Shown here: piece after piece, positions 11,091 through 23,400 of the stretch
Numbering within the stretch: position 1 is the stretch's first letter
How the letters are laid out: every line of letters begins with the position of its first letter
DNA from: Sycon ciliatum
Lineage: Eukaryota > Porifera > Calcarea > Leucosolenida > Sycettidae
Assembly (NCBI RefSeq): GCF_964019385.1
Contig: NC_088654.1
Location: 11,520,471 to 11,584,470, forward strand
DNA length: 64,000 nt
Direction: 5' to 3'
Notes under the pieces: generated by a model
What the model saw: the letters and a program-made list of their open reading frames with translations, nothing else
Told to the model about the DNA's origin: nothing
Databases searched by the model: none
Translations under genes and position numbers: made by a program

Positions 11091-11394
11091 TCACCGAAGC
11101 AAGTTGGTACGGGCTACCAGAAGTAGCATAATATCCAGCCAATATTTATAATGACAGACAGGTACAAGGATGTGTGCGATGTCATCCATAGAATTCCGCA
11201 CAATAACAGAAAAATTGATCGGAACCGCTATGTACAGAATTAAGTTTCAATGCTGGGAACATGAGAAGGTTCCGAGCATATCCCTCGCAGAAGATGGGGC
11301 ATTGCTGTACAAAGTTCCAAAAAATCTAGCGAAGCAAAATAGATTGAAATCCCTATGTACAGAATATAAACACAAAAATATTTTTTCTTGTCAT

Positions 11395-13860
11395 TCATGA
11401 CTTGTACTTTGAAAGGTACAGCTTGTGAGAGCACAGCTCTGGGATAACAAACTGCTCGTAGAAGGATGTTAACTTCATGAGCATGGTTTGCCAATGAGCG
11501 TCATCGAACATGATACGCTCTACAAGCACGCCAGCACATGTGAACACCACAAAGTCACACCACTTCACATCCATGACCGCCATCTCACCAATCACCTGGT
11601 CATAGTACTTGTGATTCTTGCATAAGTGGGCTGACCCGTCCGCGTGGCATTCCAAGAATGACTTGCCAGGGAATTGCTGGGCGATCCGAGTTGGCGTGAG
11701 GTTAACAATAGATGTGCCCTGGATGGAGAAGGGGCATTTTATTTCCAGGCAGCCACGCTCCACCACGCCGCTCTCAAGCTCCTCCACAACGATTCCATCA
11801 GAACTCGCACCAATGAAGTGGTAGTCACGATGGAGGCTAAGACCACACTCTCTTACGGTGATGTTCTTTCCATCTTCGAGTGCCACACTGAGGTACATGT
11901 CCCTCGCCCTGGGCTCATTCTCCACTCCCCATCGCATGGCAGGTGGCAAAGCGGAAATGGTGGTGTATCCCATGATACCGGCCAGCAGCGAGACTGGCTC
12001 CTGGGCTCGAGAGCGAACGATGTCACCAAATCGTGAGCTAGTTAGGCGCCCATGACGTAGGTCGAACCACCACGAGTTGTCTGTCTGGCCTTTGGTGAAG
12101 TCTTCCACTTCCTTTTGGGATACACCGTACTTGGACAGTGGTCCGGTATATCGACCAAGGGCATCTTCACTCGTTCCACCTGGAAGCCTGTCAGAATGGA
12201 ACAGGACCAATGGCGAAAGGTCCTTGGGTTGGCTAACTGGAGTAGCAGCAAGTCCTGATGACTGGTCTTCGACTTCCCAGAAATGGAAGAACCCACAGTT
12301 CTTGGCTGATGCCTTTCCCGCTGCTAATGCCTCCTGCAAGGTGAGTGCGTCAGCAGATGTGACTTGGCGGTGTGACGGTGCACGGGGATCAAACTCCGCT
12401 CGCAGCTGCTTCCTCTCCACTTCATCATCAGTCATGCCATGGCAAGCTTTCACAAACTCCATATTGGCGAGTGGCTGAGGATCGACATGCTTCTTTGGAG
12501 GCTGATTCCAGCGCATAGGTTGTGACGTTTTAGACAACTCCACGGGTAGCTCCACTAGATTCCTTTTTGCAGCGGATTCAATGAAGAAGAGTAGGGCAGC
12601 AACATGATTGCACGCCTCTCCCAGCCTAACATAAACAACAACCGCACACGCACACCATGCACGGGAGACAACAAATATATGCCAACGTCAGATAGAGCTG
12701 TCAGAACTCATCACATCACAAACTTGTTGAACAAAGAAGTTATTATAACAATCATCTGCAAAATACATGTCACTACAAAGGAACTATCACAGCACAGGTA
12801 AGGAGGAAGAGTTATAATAGGATTTATCAGTGCCGCAGGTCAACTGTCACATTTGGACTGAAGAAAACACACCAACTCGTAGTGCGTTTCTGTGAAAACA
12901 CTTACCCGGCAATACAGCTGCATTGCGCAGCGTAGACTTCACCAGTCTCAGTGTTCAACGACACATACACGGTGAGCGGTGTATCACACGACAAGGAATG
13001 GTGGACGTAAGCACGGAGATAGGAGATTGCCACACCGTTCTCCCCAGATGCAGGATATTGCTTGCTCCACACATTCTTCACAAAGCCATCGGCAAAAAAT
13101 TGGTACGCCTTCAAAGACCTGTTGCCAACAAAATTTCCAAAGACACATTTGGAGAAAAGAGACAATATTAGGGATGTGCAATTCAGGGGTTCCCTAGCTG
13201 AATTCCTTCACTGATTAGACATTGATGGCAACTGATTCGAAAATGCTAGCTGACCTCAGTTACAGTAGGTCTTTCAACAAAACTTGACACACAGTGACAC
13301 TGACTTTGTCTTGAGAGATTACGAATTCAAACTGCCTACTATCACAACGTACCCACACCGCCCATGTTCATTACTCACCTAAATGCCTTCATGCTCTCCA
13401 TATCAAACGTCTTGTCTCGTCCATAGACCAAGTACGTCAATAAATCCATGAAGTGGAACCGCACCACAGCAGCACGAAACTCCTTGCACCAGTCTTGCAC
13501 CTCGTTGAAACGAGGCAACGAAGACAAAGTGCCCCGAACGTCTTGAGTTATATACTGCAGTCCAACGGAAGCACCAGAGGACGACGCATCAGCAGCACCA
13601 GCCAAACCAATCTTGGACATCGACACCAAGCGCTCCACGATGTCAGCCTTCTTTGTTGCTCCAGTCAACCGAACATCCAGAAATTTGGCAATTTCCTTCA
13701 GTTCGGCCACCTTCAGCGTCGCAAGAGAAGTCTGAACCCCAACAAAATCGGCATCGCTGGCTTCGGACCCTTTTGAAAGTTGTTCAGCAAGGACAGCCAG
13801 TGGCTGAGGCAAGGGTGGTGGCTGCTCAGCGGCAGCAGAGTCAGGGATGACAGCAGACAT
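11395..13860 (-). CDS. SAP-SWIM-YqaJ nuclease, transposon accessory protein
   Basis: Spliced from exons 13860-13379, 13118-12906 and 12625-11395, giving 1926 nt and 641 residues. Donors are TTTAG|GTGAGT and GCCGG|GTAAGT, acceptors GGCAACAG and TTATGTTAG, and the frame is kept throughout. Residues about 46-81 form a SAP DNA-binding motif (TLKVAELKEIAKFLDVRL). A SWIM zinc finger spans the second intron: C227-x-C229-x7-C237-x-H239, with the typical CNHVAALLF tail. Residues about 420-620 are a YqaJ / lambda-exonuclease-like fold with candidate metal ligands E468 (RWGVENE), D508 (ASSDGI) and the E-x-K pair (CLEIKCPF). The start is the first ATG, 109 bp inside the right repeat. The likely role is DNA-end processing during transposition, inferred from the fold and the pairing with the transposase. 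The precise function of YqaJ proteins in such elements is not established. Confidence 0.88.
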
Positions 13861-13968
13861 TGTTGCTTCCTGGTTGAAAAATTACTTTCACTGCAGTTTG
13901 GGCTGAACTTCTTGCCCACCAAACATTTTTGCGCGTCACCCGTTGCCATGCAACGCGCACTGTGTTCT

Positions 13969-13987
13969 ATCCGGAAAGGGGTCTATA
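13969..13987 (-). repeat. Right terminal inverted repeat of the transposon
   Basis: This is the exact complement of 8088-8106. It is followed by CTAACGGCG, which matches the continuation of the uninterrupted flanking repeat at 45,371-45,379. Confidence 0.9.
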
Positions 13988-14036
13988 CTAACGGCGTGAG
14001 GTACACTGTACTAGTAGAACAATAGAATACAGTCAT

Positions 14037-14270
14037 TTACAAGTACTCAATGATCTCAATCTCCGGACAGCTATCTGTTTCGACCTTGTCAGCGGAGCTC
14101 AGTGACAACAAAGCATGTTTATACCGGCTCAAAACATCAACGTCATTGTGCTCCAATTGGGATAAACACTGCGAGCTTTGGCGGATACTGTTGACGCTTA
14201 CCACAAAGTAGAATTCCATTCCACGTACAGTGTACCTGTATGTCCGTGCAAGCTGGAGAGATGTATAGCA
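14037..14270 (-). CDS. Possible terminal exon, unrecognised
   Basis: An open frame ends in an acidic C-terminus (CPEIEIIEYL, stop at 14,037). It includes a plausible helical stretch (SQLEHNDVDVLSRYKHALLS). I recognise no domain and could not link it to an upstream exon. It lies just outside the right end of the transposon, so it could belong to a host gene. Confidence 0.2.
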   Translation of the reverse strand, partial: CYTSLQLARTYRYTVRGMEFYFVVSVNSIRQSSQCLSQLEHNDVDVLSRYKHALLSLSSADKVETDSCPEIEIIEYL

Positions 14271-14349
14271 ATCCACCATACATGTACATGTATGAGCGAC
14301 AAGGCAGAACGTAGGCGGACAATGAGAAGAGAGCATGGGAACATGCACA

Positions 14350-15335
14350 TCTTAGGGACAAAGACCAGGCAAGGTCCACCCTAGGGGCCCTGTATTGGGA
14401 ATGTCCACTCGGAGACGGGTTTTGTGAATCTGTGAGCACACGTCTCGGAGCGCGCTTGGCAACGCGTGGGTGTGGTAGTCTACGTTGCTCGCGGTTCGAG
14501 GAATGCCCAGGAACTGCAAGACCAGAGAAAAACATTACGGTCTACCCAAGTTCTCTCCATCGAATTCCTCATCGTAAATCACTTTCAGTGGCGAACAGAA
14601 AAGCTTGACGCAACTAAGTGGCCGATTCGCAAGCAATAGCTGTGGTCGCCATTCCACCCGAGCACGTCCTTGCACTGACTATCACCACTTGACCCGGAGA
14701 GGGCACGGAACCAGGCAGCTTCTTTGCACATAGTTGTACAATCATGTACAATGACTGACAGTCTGTACTACAACACACCACGAAATGCATCCGGCACGCA
14801 CGCACGCACACGCAGCGTCACACAGAGCAGACCACGAACGCTGATTCACATCCACCTCAGCGAGCCATACCGGTATACCGCCGGTAGGCGGTAGTGGCCG
14901 AATAGGTGTATGCTCGGAGACAGGAGCCTCAGGGCCTGCGAGAAGGGGTCGTGACAAACCTACTAGCGTCCGAAACAATACACTTGCATACCGGCTCTTC
15001 TGTAGATCGTGAATTTTATTTTTACTTTTCATTTTTTTTCACAAAGACCACTTAAATGCCAAACACGAGATGCAGCTAGGGGAAGCACGCACAACCTGAA
15101 TCGAATAAAGCCATCTCACCCACCAGATCCGGGGTCCTAGAATAAGATTATGATACATTTACATGTATCTACAAACAAACAATCAGAACTGCTAAAGTGT
15201 CCTGGTGTTCTAACCGCCCAAGCTTGAATTGGACAGCTTCCGGCGGTCATTTGTAGCCAGTCAGCTGCCATATTCTGTAAGCCCCTGGGGAAAACTTCAT
15301 CAGGGTCACTCGTACCTCTCCGGAGACACTGAGCT
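14350..15335. other. Anonymous DNA
   Basis: No supported gene. The frame at 15,137-15,394 (-) has several cysteines but no recognised domain. Confidence 0.35.
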
Positions 15336-15716
15336 TCATCTTTGAAAGATGAGTGTGTCTTGTTTACAAAGTCTTGCCTGTTTTGCGCGATCATTACACC
15401 AAGAAATCGGCTTTCCTTTCAGACCCCGGAAATCTACCGGACAACTCCGACCGCAAACCGGGCATCCACATTCATGTACACGTACACGGTCTGGACAAGG
15501 GAGTCCCAAAATCCGTATTTCACGACTCTCTGCTTTCGAGCCGATCCTGCTGGCTCTGCATTGTGGTCTGGCGCATGGCCTGGTCTCCTGGGCTGGCCGT
15601 TCGCAACCGTTCTGTGGACTTAGTGTTGACCGTGCTGCGGTGTAGAGGGCGAGTGACTTGGGCGTGAGTCTGCATGGCCCAGGGCATGGGGCTGCACTGC
15701 CTGCTGCCGGTGCCAA
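15336..15716 (-). CDS. Possible exon with thrombospondin type-1-like end
   Basis: The frame contains NGCERPAQETRPCARPQC, which resembles the last third of a thrombospondin type-1 repeat (C..P..E.R.C...C). A second cysteine-rich stretch follows (CGCPVCGRSCPVDF). The tryptophans and first cysteines of such a repeat would have to be in another exon, which I did not find. It may be an extracellular-protein exon, a relic or coincidence. Confidence 0.22.
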   Translation of the reverse strand: MAPAAGSAAPCPGPCRLTPKSLALYTAARSTLSPQNGCERPAQETRPCARPQCRASRIGSKAESREIRILGLPCPDRVRVHECGCPVCGRSCPVDFRGLKGKPISWCNDRAKQARLCKQDTLIFQR

Positions 15717-15766
15717 GAGATCATAATACTACGGCTTGATTAGCACAAACATCAGGATTCTACAAT

Positions 15767-15896
15767 ACTGGCCAAGTAAATCCAACCTCATGAGAAATAT
15801 AGTGCCGGGCGCCACGCAGCACTAGCACTACGCGTACTGGTCTGTGCACTCGGACGAGGTGCTACTTTATCCATGAGGTTGGATTTCTCTGGCCAG
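15767..15896. repeat. Hairpin MITE
   Basis: Arms TGGCCAAGTAAATCCAACCT and AGGTTGGATTTCTCTGGCCA face each other about 90 bp apart, with one mismatch cluster. There is no coding content. Confidence 0.65.
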
Positions 15897-16433
15897 AACT
15901 TTCAAACCTTCAGGATACATGCTGGGAGGGTGAGGAGAGGAGGGGGGGGGGGGAGGGTCTTTCAGGCTCGCATCTTTCATTCACACATGTATGGGGTAGG
16001 GTCCAGGCATTAGAGCAGGCGGGGGAGGGGGCTGAGGGACTCGTTGACCCAATGTTATTAGCATGTACATTGCACATGTGCCTGTACGCGATGGTTCCGT
16101 GTACTACTGGCACTATCAGATCGTCTTCCATGTTGCACAACATTCTCATTCAGCGCTGTGCCGCCAGGAGTTCAGAGGCACACGGCTTACTTAGACTAGT
16201 CGTTTGGGCGGCCACTGAAATACCGCAATGGTGGTAACCACATCATAAACAGCTGCCACAGCCGAAATCTAGGTGCAAGGTACCAGTATTATGAGGAAGA
16301 GGTTGGTGCGTAGGGAGTAGCACACACAGTTCCCCAAGGTATAGGAATACGGGGTAAGATACCCGTTGCGAATGGCTTCACGAAAGGAAACGAAAAGGGA
16401 GTTTAGGCTCAACTGTGATTAAAAAAGAAGAAG
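15897..16433. other. Anonymous DNA
   Basis: It contains a G-rich run near 15,935-15,957. No gene is visible. Confidence 0.4.
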
Positions 16434-16536
16434 GTGCAGTGCTGGCAACTGAAATCCGACCCTCTGAGCGGTGCGCTCACATCGGAAAGAATGTGAACCC
16501 ACCGCTCAGGGGGTCGGATTTCAGTTGCCTGCACTG
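16434..16536. repeat. Hairpin MITE, copy 1
   Basis: A near-perfect palindrome with arms GCAACTGAAATCCGACCC and GGGTCGGATTTCAGTTGC around CTGAGCGGTG...CACCGCTCAG. Other full copies are at 30,581-30,670 and 46,711-46,849. Outer bases GTGCAGTG/CACTGTAC also pair. Confidence 0.8.
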
Positions 16537-16835
16537 TACATGTAGTGCCTATAAAGCATAAACCGAAATCGGGTGCTAATGTTTCTAAATTCTAGTGCTA
16601 GAGCACCTGGGGGGGGGGAAAAAAAGCATCAGAAAAATGCTATTGATGAGGCTGAAGCTCACAGTAGCAGAGTGCTATGGTCCAGAGATTTCGCATCGCA
16701 CCATTGGTGGTGGGAAGCAGAGTGGGACAGGATATGCACACATTCTTCAGCGCAATATGCACCAGGAATGCACATTTTAAATCATGAGATGTTCAGGGAA
16801 GCCTGAGCAGCTGCTTTTGAAAGAGAAAAAAAAAG

Positions 16836-16940
16836 AAAACATTTCGAAAAAGGTCCAGCAATGAACAGAATCAGCTGAAGCGACATGTTGCGACGGTTTT
16901 CACCTCGCCGCCTGTTCAAATATTTCGAAAAAGGTCCGGC
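16836..16940. repeat. Repeat related to the 40.1-kb hairpin
   Basis: ATTTCGAAAAAGGTCC occurs twice (about 16,840 and 16,921). Between them GAACAGAATCAGCTGAAGCG and CACCTCGCCGCCTGTTCAAA match the right arm and tail of the repeat at 40.1-40.26 kb. Confidence 0.5.
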
Positions 16941-17430
16941 AAAATTTTTCAATCGGCATCCTAAGTGGTACGGTATGATAAGTGGTGTGCACTCTTGCAC
17001 AGGCAATGTTTGAGAGCACGTGGCAATTTGCTGCACATGTGCGCATCCCTTGTCTACGTAATCAAGGATAGTGGTCCAAGAAAGAAACGGGGTAAGGGTG
17101 ATTGCTAGGGTTGATATCGAGGTTAGTGGTGGTGGCGGCGGCGGTGGTGGTGGGGGCTCAAGTCATGATATCAATCTCGGAGCAAAAACAAGTCGCCGAG
17201 CCTTGACAGCCTGCATATGGAATCGGGGCATCCAAGAATTGGTGAGCAGGATCACTGATATGCCACTGCACCTGAACACCCTGTGTGCTATGATGCGTCC
17301 CTGCACAGGGTGCTTTGCAATCGGCATGCATCGGCGGGCTTTCCTCAAGTCAGGCAGCAGCCGGACAGCAGCAGCAGCAGATGCAGCACACTCGGAACGA
17401 TAATTCCAGTGTACGGCGTGTCGTCGTGCC

Positions 17431-20400
17431 CTAGGTGCGCCTGCTGCTGGCGCCGCGACGCATGCGTTTCCGATAGCCGCGCACCTGCCGCATGACCGGC
17501 TCAGAGAACTGGTAGACCAGGCGTCCCTCGATCTTGACGAAGATGTTGCGCTTGTAATAGTAGCGCATGGCCCTGCTCATCTTGTCGTAGTTCATCTTGG
17601 TCTTGTGGCGGTAGATTCCCCATTGCTTGCCCAGGCGTACCGAGTCGTGGATGCGCAGCGAGCCGAGCTGCGGGTTGATCCAGTTGATGCACTGCCGGAA
17701 CTTGCCCAGCTCCAGGATGTGCAGGATGTACTCCCACAGCTGCATCTGCGTCGGTATCGAGTCTGCCCAGGGCAGCACAACACAAGAACAAATGTCCACA
17801 CAGACAGACAGACAGACACACACACACACACACACATGTATACACACAATATGATTGTTTCCTTTTAGCGTTGATGAATGGGTCGCACATAGCCAGCTTT
17901 GACAAATCAAACTATATCCACACAAATCTGTTGCTGTTTGTGGGATCTTATGCATATTATGGCTTTCTTGTCTCCATCCATAATGGGATTGTTTTATTGC
18001 TTTGCCGCTTTTTCTCCTCTCCCCTCTCATTCATGCTACTCAGCACAAGCGAAGCTGTGGATTGAGCATTATTCTGTCACACCTCAATGCGGAAATGCGC
18101 ATAACAATTGAGCCACTAGATCCGAAGAGTTATGTCGTTTTGCGCAGTATTGAGAAAAATGCATTTTGAAAGTTGAGTTTTCCGCATAAAGCGATGTATA
18201 GTTCCATAGCTCTGTGAAAGATAAAGATTTTGGACCCAGGTTTTTTACAGAGTGATCCAGTGGGATACAGCAATGCCAGGGTATAGATAACTCAACATGC
18301 TCAAAAATGACATAAGCCCCCTTTCCGGATCAAGATGCTCAATTATCAACGGGACTGAGCCTCTGGGTCAGGCACACCGGGTAAGCCCAGGGGCGTCGGA
18401 CACGCTACGGTCACTACGATATTAACCGTACCACTATTTGTCACGGGCATGGCAGATCTACCCTGGGAATCAAGAAAAAGTAGGGGTGAAAGTTGGCACT
18501 GAGATCCCGAGTTCGAGTACTCTGATTTTCTCCGATTGAATATTTGAGTATTCGAGTATTCTTTATCTCCTAAAAATTGCACACCAAGGCCCTTAAAATC
18601 ACATGATACAACCCTGATTGAACCGAGTAGCAGTCATTTTTCTCGGGTATATCGGTTCGTGGGTCATTTGGGCTCTCTCTACTCGTGAACAAATGTTCAC
18701 CACACAGTCTGCACCTCAATATCTGCCGACTGCTGCTCTGAAACTGCAGATTTCTGTGATAAATGCATGCACCATGTATGAACGAGTACTCTGATTTATT
18801 CCGAGTACGATTATTTTTGAAAAATCCGAGCGAGTACTCGAGTACTCGGTATAATTGTTTCACCCCTAATAAAAAGGCACTGATTCGTGCTCAGAGGAGC
18901 CACCCAACCCCACGAGTAAATTGTACTTCAGGTGGCTGACCGTACCACCCTAGACGGCCTTCCGACGTCCCTGAAGCCACACATGACCCGAAAGTACCGC
19001 TCTGATCAACGCATTGTGAGCACCCCTTGAGCACACTGTGCACACAGCCTTGCACGCAGCACCCGCAATCTTCGAGCAACAACTCTCATCGCATCCGTCG
19101 TCGGTACTCACGTCTGTGGCTAGGGTCGACCGTGTTGCGCCGCACATTGACAGACTTGGTGGCCGCTGCTGCCCCCGTCGCTCCACCATCATCTTCGTCG
19201 TCATCCTCCTCATCATCCTGCTGATCCGCATCATCTTCGTTCTCATCTAGCACAGCGTCATTGTTGCCGATGCTGCTGGCGGCGTCCTCGCACAGACCCT
19301 CTTCGGACGCGTTGTCGTTGTCGAAGTGAAAACGAGCGGCAGCGGCGACGTTTTCCGCTGCCATGATGACCTGCGGCTGCTGCCGGCAGTTCTGCATCAT
19401 GAAGTGGCTGGGTGCGAGGGCGGCTGCCGAGGCGCTAGCGACGGCAGACGACGAGACGGAGTGGAAGAAGAGAGGCGGCGTGAAGTATGGCGTATGCGGC
19501 TTGTTGCCGATGACGGAGCCCGGGTGCGGGAAGTTCTGGTGCGGGATCAGGTGAACGTTGGGGTTGAGCGCGGACCGTGGAGGCAGAGACGTTCCGTGTG
19601 TCGCCATGGAGAACACGCCCACCGGACGCTCCTCTTCGTCCGCGAGGGTGTGCGTTGCTGGCAAGCTACCGCTGGGAGGCATGAAATGCTGTTGGTTGCT
19701 CTGCATGCTGCCTGCGTATGGCATGTGAGAGTGCTGTTGACTGGCATGATAGTCCTGGCATCGGGGCCCGGTGGAGAGTACAGTCTTAAGGAGCGATGGT
19801 GCTTGCGGTTCAGTATTGCTATGTGTAGCAGTGCTCGTGTCTGACGGTGGGGTGCCGTTGCACACTTCGCTGTCGTCGTCATTGTAGTCGCTCATATCCG
19901 ATGTGTCGTCATCGTCCTCCCCGCTGCTGCCCGATGACACGTCGCTGTCCGATTCGCTGCCGGCGTTGACACTCTTGCGAGCCACTTTGTCGTCACCGTT
20001 GGCATCATCCTCGTCATCGTCGTCCTCCTCCCCACTACTTGAGCTATCGTCATCATTGTCCCCGCCGTGATACGTACCAACGAGAAGATCAGCGGCTAGT
20101 TTGGAGAAGTCTAAAAGCAGCGGAAGAGAGCAATAGAATAGTCGCATAAATCCTCAAGTACATTATTTTGATGCAAGCGGGATGGCAGAATTCCTTCCAA
20201 AGTCAACAGTTCGTAACAACTTCTTGCATCGACCTCTACCAATGAGGCACGAAGGAGTGAAATAGTTGTCTGGAGGGTAGGCTATCAAGCCAGGATTACG
20301 CACACCAAGGCCTTTCTTGTAACGGTGGGATGGGGACCGGACACTTACCGTATCTCCCCGGATATAAGTCACACCTTTTTACACTAAACTTCAAGAGCAA

Positions 20401-23400
20401 AGAAGGGGTTGCGACCTACAAGTGAGTATGACTTCTTACTTATGTGAATGAATTGATACAATTTGGCTCAGACCTGAAAATGGGCTGCGGCTTATAATCA
20501 AGTGCGACTTGCGACTTATTATCGGGGAAATACAGTACCTAGGTTTCCCGGCTGTCCCGAGGCTTCGACAATCTCCTTCAGGATCGCGTCATCGTTGTCC
20601 GTCATCATCGGCAAGAACTTCTCGTGCAGCTCCCGCGCTATCTCGTTGTCATGCCGATCCTCGAGACTGGAGTCTGGCGAATCTGTGGATGGCAACCAAC
20701 ATACAATACACCTGTGAGTGACCAGGGTAAACAAATGTGTGCCTAGTCCATTTTTAGACTCGCGTGGAGAGCCAAGGACTAACTTATAAGAAAAGAGAGA
20801 ACCAAAGAGCTACAAGTTACGCTGTAATATCCACTAACACCACCAGTTACTTTACAATCAGCTCATGCGATAACATTGCACGACACAGACCAACTTTACA
20901 AAGCTGATTGTGAAGTAACTGGTGGTGTAAGTGGATACTATAGTGTAACTTGTAGCTCTTTGGTCCTCTTTTCTTCTTATTCATTAGTTCATTTTTCATT
21001 CTTATTTTTAAAGGTTTTCGCTGGATTTAGGTAGCTTACGGTATCAAAAGGCCAGTACTTCCGAACTAGCCGATGGTAACGCGGATGTGCGAACTTTCCT
21101 TTCCTTTTTTTAACTTCACTTCCGTACTCTCAAAAAAACCCTCGTCAGGGAAAAACAAGGAACAGTCCATATTGTCAACATGAACAAAGGACAAGGAGCA
21201 GCAACAACGACCTGTAGAGTTTATACCGCCAATGTACCACATGCAGCACGGAGCGTGCATGCATGCATACTGCTAGATACATGCACATGCACGTACATGA
21301 CGCACAGCTGCATATGAAGTATGGTCATGATGAAACCGGAAATATTCCGCAGCGTGTCTCTACACACTGAGTACTGTAAAACGCCTAATTTTAGCGTCGG
21401 TGAGATCTTAGCAATTTTAGCGAAAGGAGAAAGGAGTTGAATAGTTTGCAGGCAACCTGCTTTAATACACTCAAGAGAGCACTGCATTTCACACAACAAT
21501 CCATTAGAAGTATCGTTTCAACGTTTCGGTCTTCATGACCATCATCAGAAATCAGGCAGGTTGCCTGAAAACTATTCAACTGCAATGAAGCTGTGTGAAG
21601 CGTCGTTCAAAATTTTGGAGAAAGGAGTGTTTTCGCTAAAGTTCTATGACTTGCCTGGTAGGGAGAAGTCACTGTTCCAAAGCCAGGCGCTTTGCTCACA
21701 CGCTTCATCCGTCAGGGTCCTCAAAGCGCCGATGCCTTCCGAGAGCAGTGACGGATATCGCGTCCACTCGTCGTACAAGGATGCCTCAGAGTCGGTGCGT
21801 GACGGAGCGGCGGCTGCAGTGGCGTTCAGCTTTGCCGCTCGCTGTGCATTCTCGGCGCTGCTCATCGGACTGGCGACAACCACCGCGCTGGTGCTCTTCG
21901 CAGTGTTGGCGTCGAGTGCAGCGTCAGACAGCATCGGAGTTTCCTCTCCGTGGTGAGCGCTAGTGTCACTCTTGTTGGTGGTGTCCTTGCCCGTGCTTGT
22001 TCGGTCTTCTGCGCGTGTGCCGTCTTCACGGCTCTGTCTCTTCTCGCGACACTCCTGGCTGACTAGGCGGGACACCGATTTGGCGTGCCGCTCTAGCCAA
22101 TAGTCTGCAAGCAAATAGACACGAGGACAGAGCGAATAGGAAAGACGGATCAGTATGAGGGGGTTCGCGGCAGCTGAACCACCTCCAAGTCAATGAAAAT
22201 TGTGCACGGCTCAATCAGGTCGCCTTTCTGAGTGACCGACAGTGTGTTCCGAAAAACACCCGAGTCCAAGTCATCTAGCCTCACCATGTAATCGGGATAG
22301 GCATACAAGGGCGCCTATTGGGGCCGCCAATTTTAGATTGCTTCACACTGCTTTTTTCTTACTGGTGCTCATCGGGCCGGTCTACAAAATTTAATAACAT
22401 TGGTGCCAACATTAGCTGGCACGGCACCATTGAATGAAATCCACGGTCAGCAGCCACTTAACATGTTCCTTTCCTGCTTTCCGTGCTCAAGAATGCTAGA
22501 AAGTTACAACGAGCACCTCGCTGAGCAAGAGCTCGATCACTAGTCTAGTAGAGAAATGGAGAGAAAGTTGGAGTTGACCTCGGCTCAAATACACGCATGC
22601 ATTCGAGAAACTTTCAGCAGGCGTACACCTCACCGCCGATTGAAGATCAGTGATGCCAGTTCCAGTTGATGCGCAAGTTCGTTAACAGTGAAGCACGTGC
22701 AACTCTGCAACATCGACAGCCCGCACAAGGAACTGGTGGTAATTGAACGCTTGCCGAACATGCCAAACTTGACGGTTGGCGCCATCCGTCAAGGAAAATT
22801 GAAAAGTTTCAATAGCAACAGCCAGCCAGGCTGTCAACGCATGACCAACCAAATCAATCATAGAACTAATCACTGTTCAGACCCGGCGAGTTGCTACAGC
22901 CTGCCTGCTGGCCGTATGTCTCCTTCAGGGCCCGCGGCAAGCAAGTGCCTTACTGATGCTCTCATACCTCGGTTATCCGGATCCCGAAGTTACGGGCATT
23001 TCGGTCTACTGGGCACCCTTCGGGCGACTTTTGCGGACATATTTCTTCTCTTTTGTCGCTTTTTGTTGAAATAGCGACATCGCATGCCATACCTACGGCC
23101 TTTCCCCATGAAAATGTACATGATCCGGAGTGACGGATATTTCAAAGTTACCCCCCCCCCCCCTGTCCCGGACCGCCCGGATAAACGACGTATGAGTATA
23201 CATGTACAGTGCAAGCCTAGCTAGAGCAAAGTGAAGTGATGTTTTCAAAACTTCGGCCAGTATGATTACTACTCCATACATGCCTCTTGCACGCATTTGC
23301 ACTCATCATTGCTATAATTATTACTCGAATAGACCTGGTATATAAGATCTAACGCGTCAGCGAGAATACATTGCATTTGACACATGAGCACAATGCTTGG

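Larger units (their letters stand above)
8088..13987. mobile_element. Two-gene DDE transposon, THAP transposase plus YqaJ nuclease
   Basis: The 5.9-kb element is bounded by a perfect 19-bp inverted repeat, TATAGACCCCTTTCCGGAT (8088-8106) and its complement (13,969-13,987). A second perfect 16-bp inverted block, TTTGGTGGGCAAGAAG, lies at 8143-8158 and 13,908-13,923. Two convergent multi-exon genes fill it. Both keep an open frame once the introns are removed. Family knowledge, from memory: eukaryotic ISL2EU-type elements (related to the bacterial IS5/ISL2 group) pair a DDE transposase with a YqaJ-type nuclease, and this arrangement matches. The target appears to be a TA-containing site: the uninterrupted relative at 45.37 kb reads GCGCCTAACGGCG, while here the junctions read GCGCCTATAGACC and GGTCTATACTAACGGCG, which suggests duplication of TA or CTA. 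Confidence 0.88.

Noticed and set aside
21646-21963. Plus-strand frames opposite the ETS exons at 19.3-22.0 kb
   Set aside because: They are complements of GC-rich ETS exons with clear splice sites and acidic coding on the minus strand.
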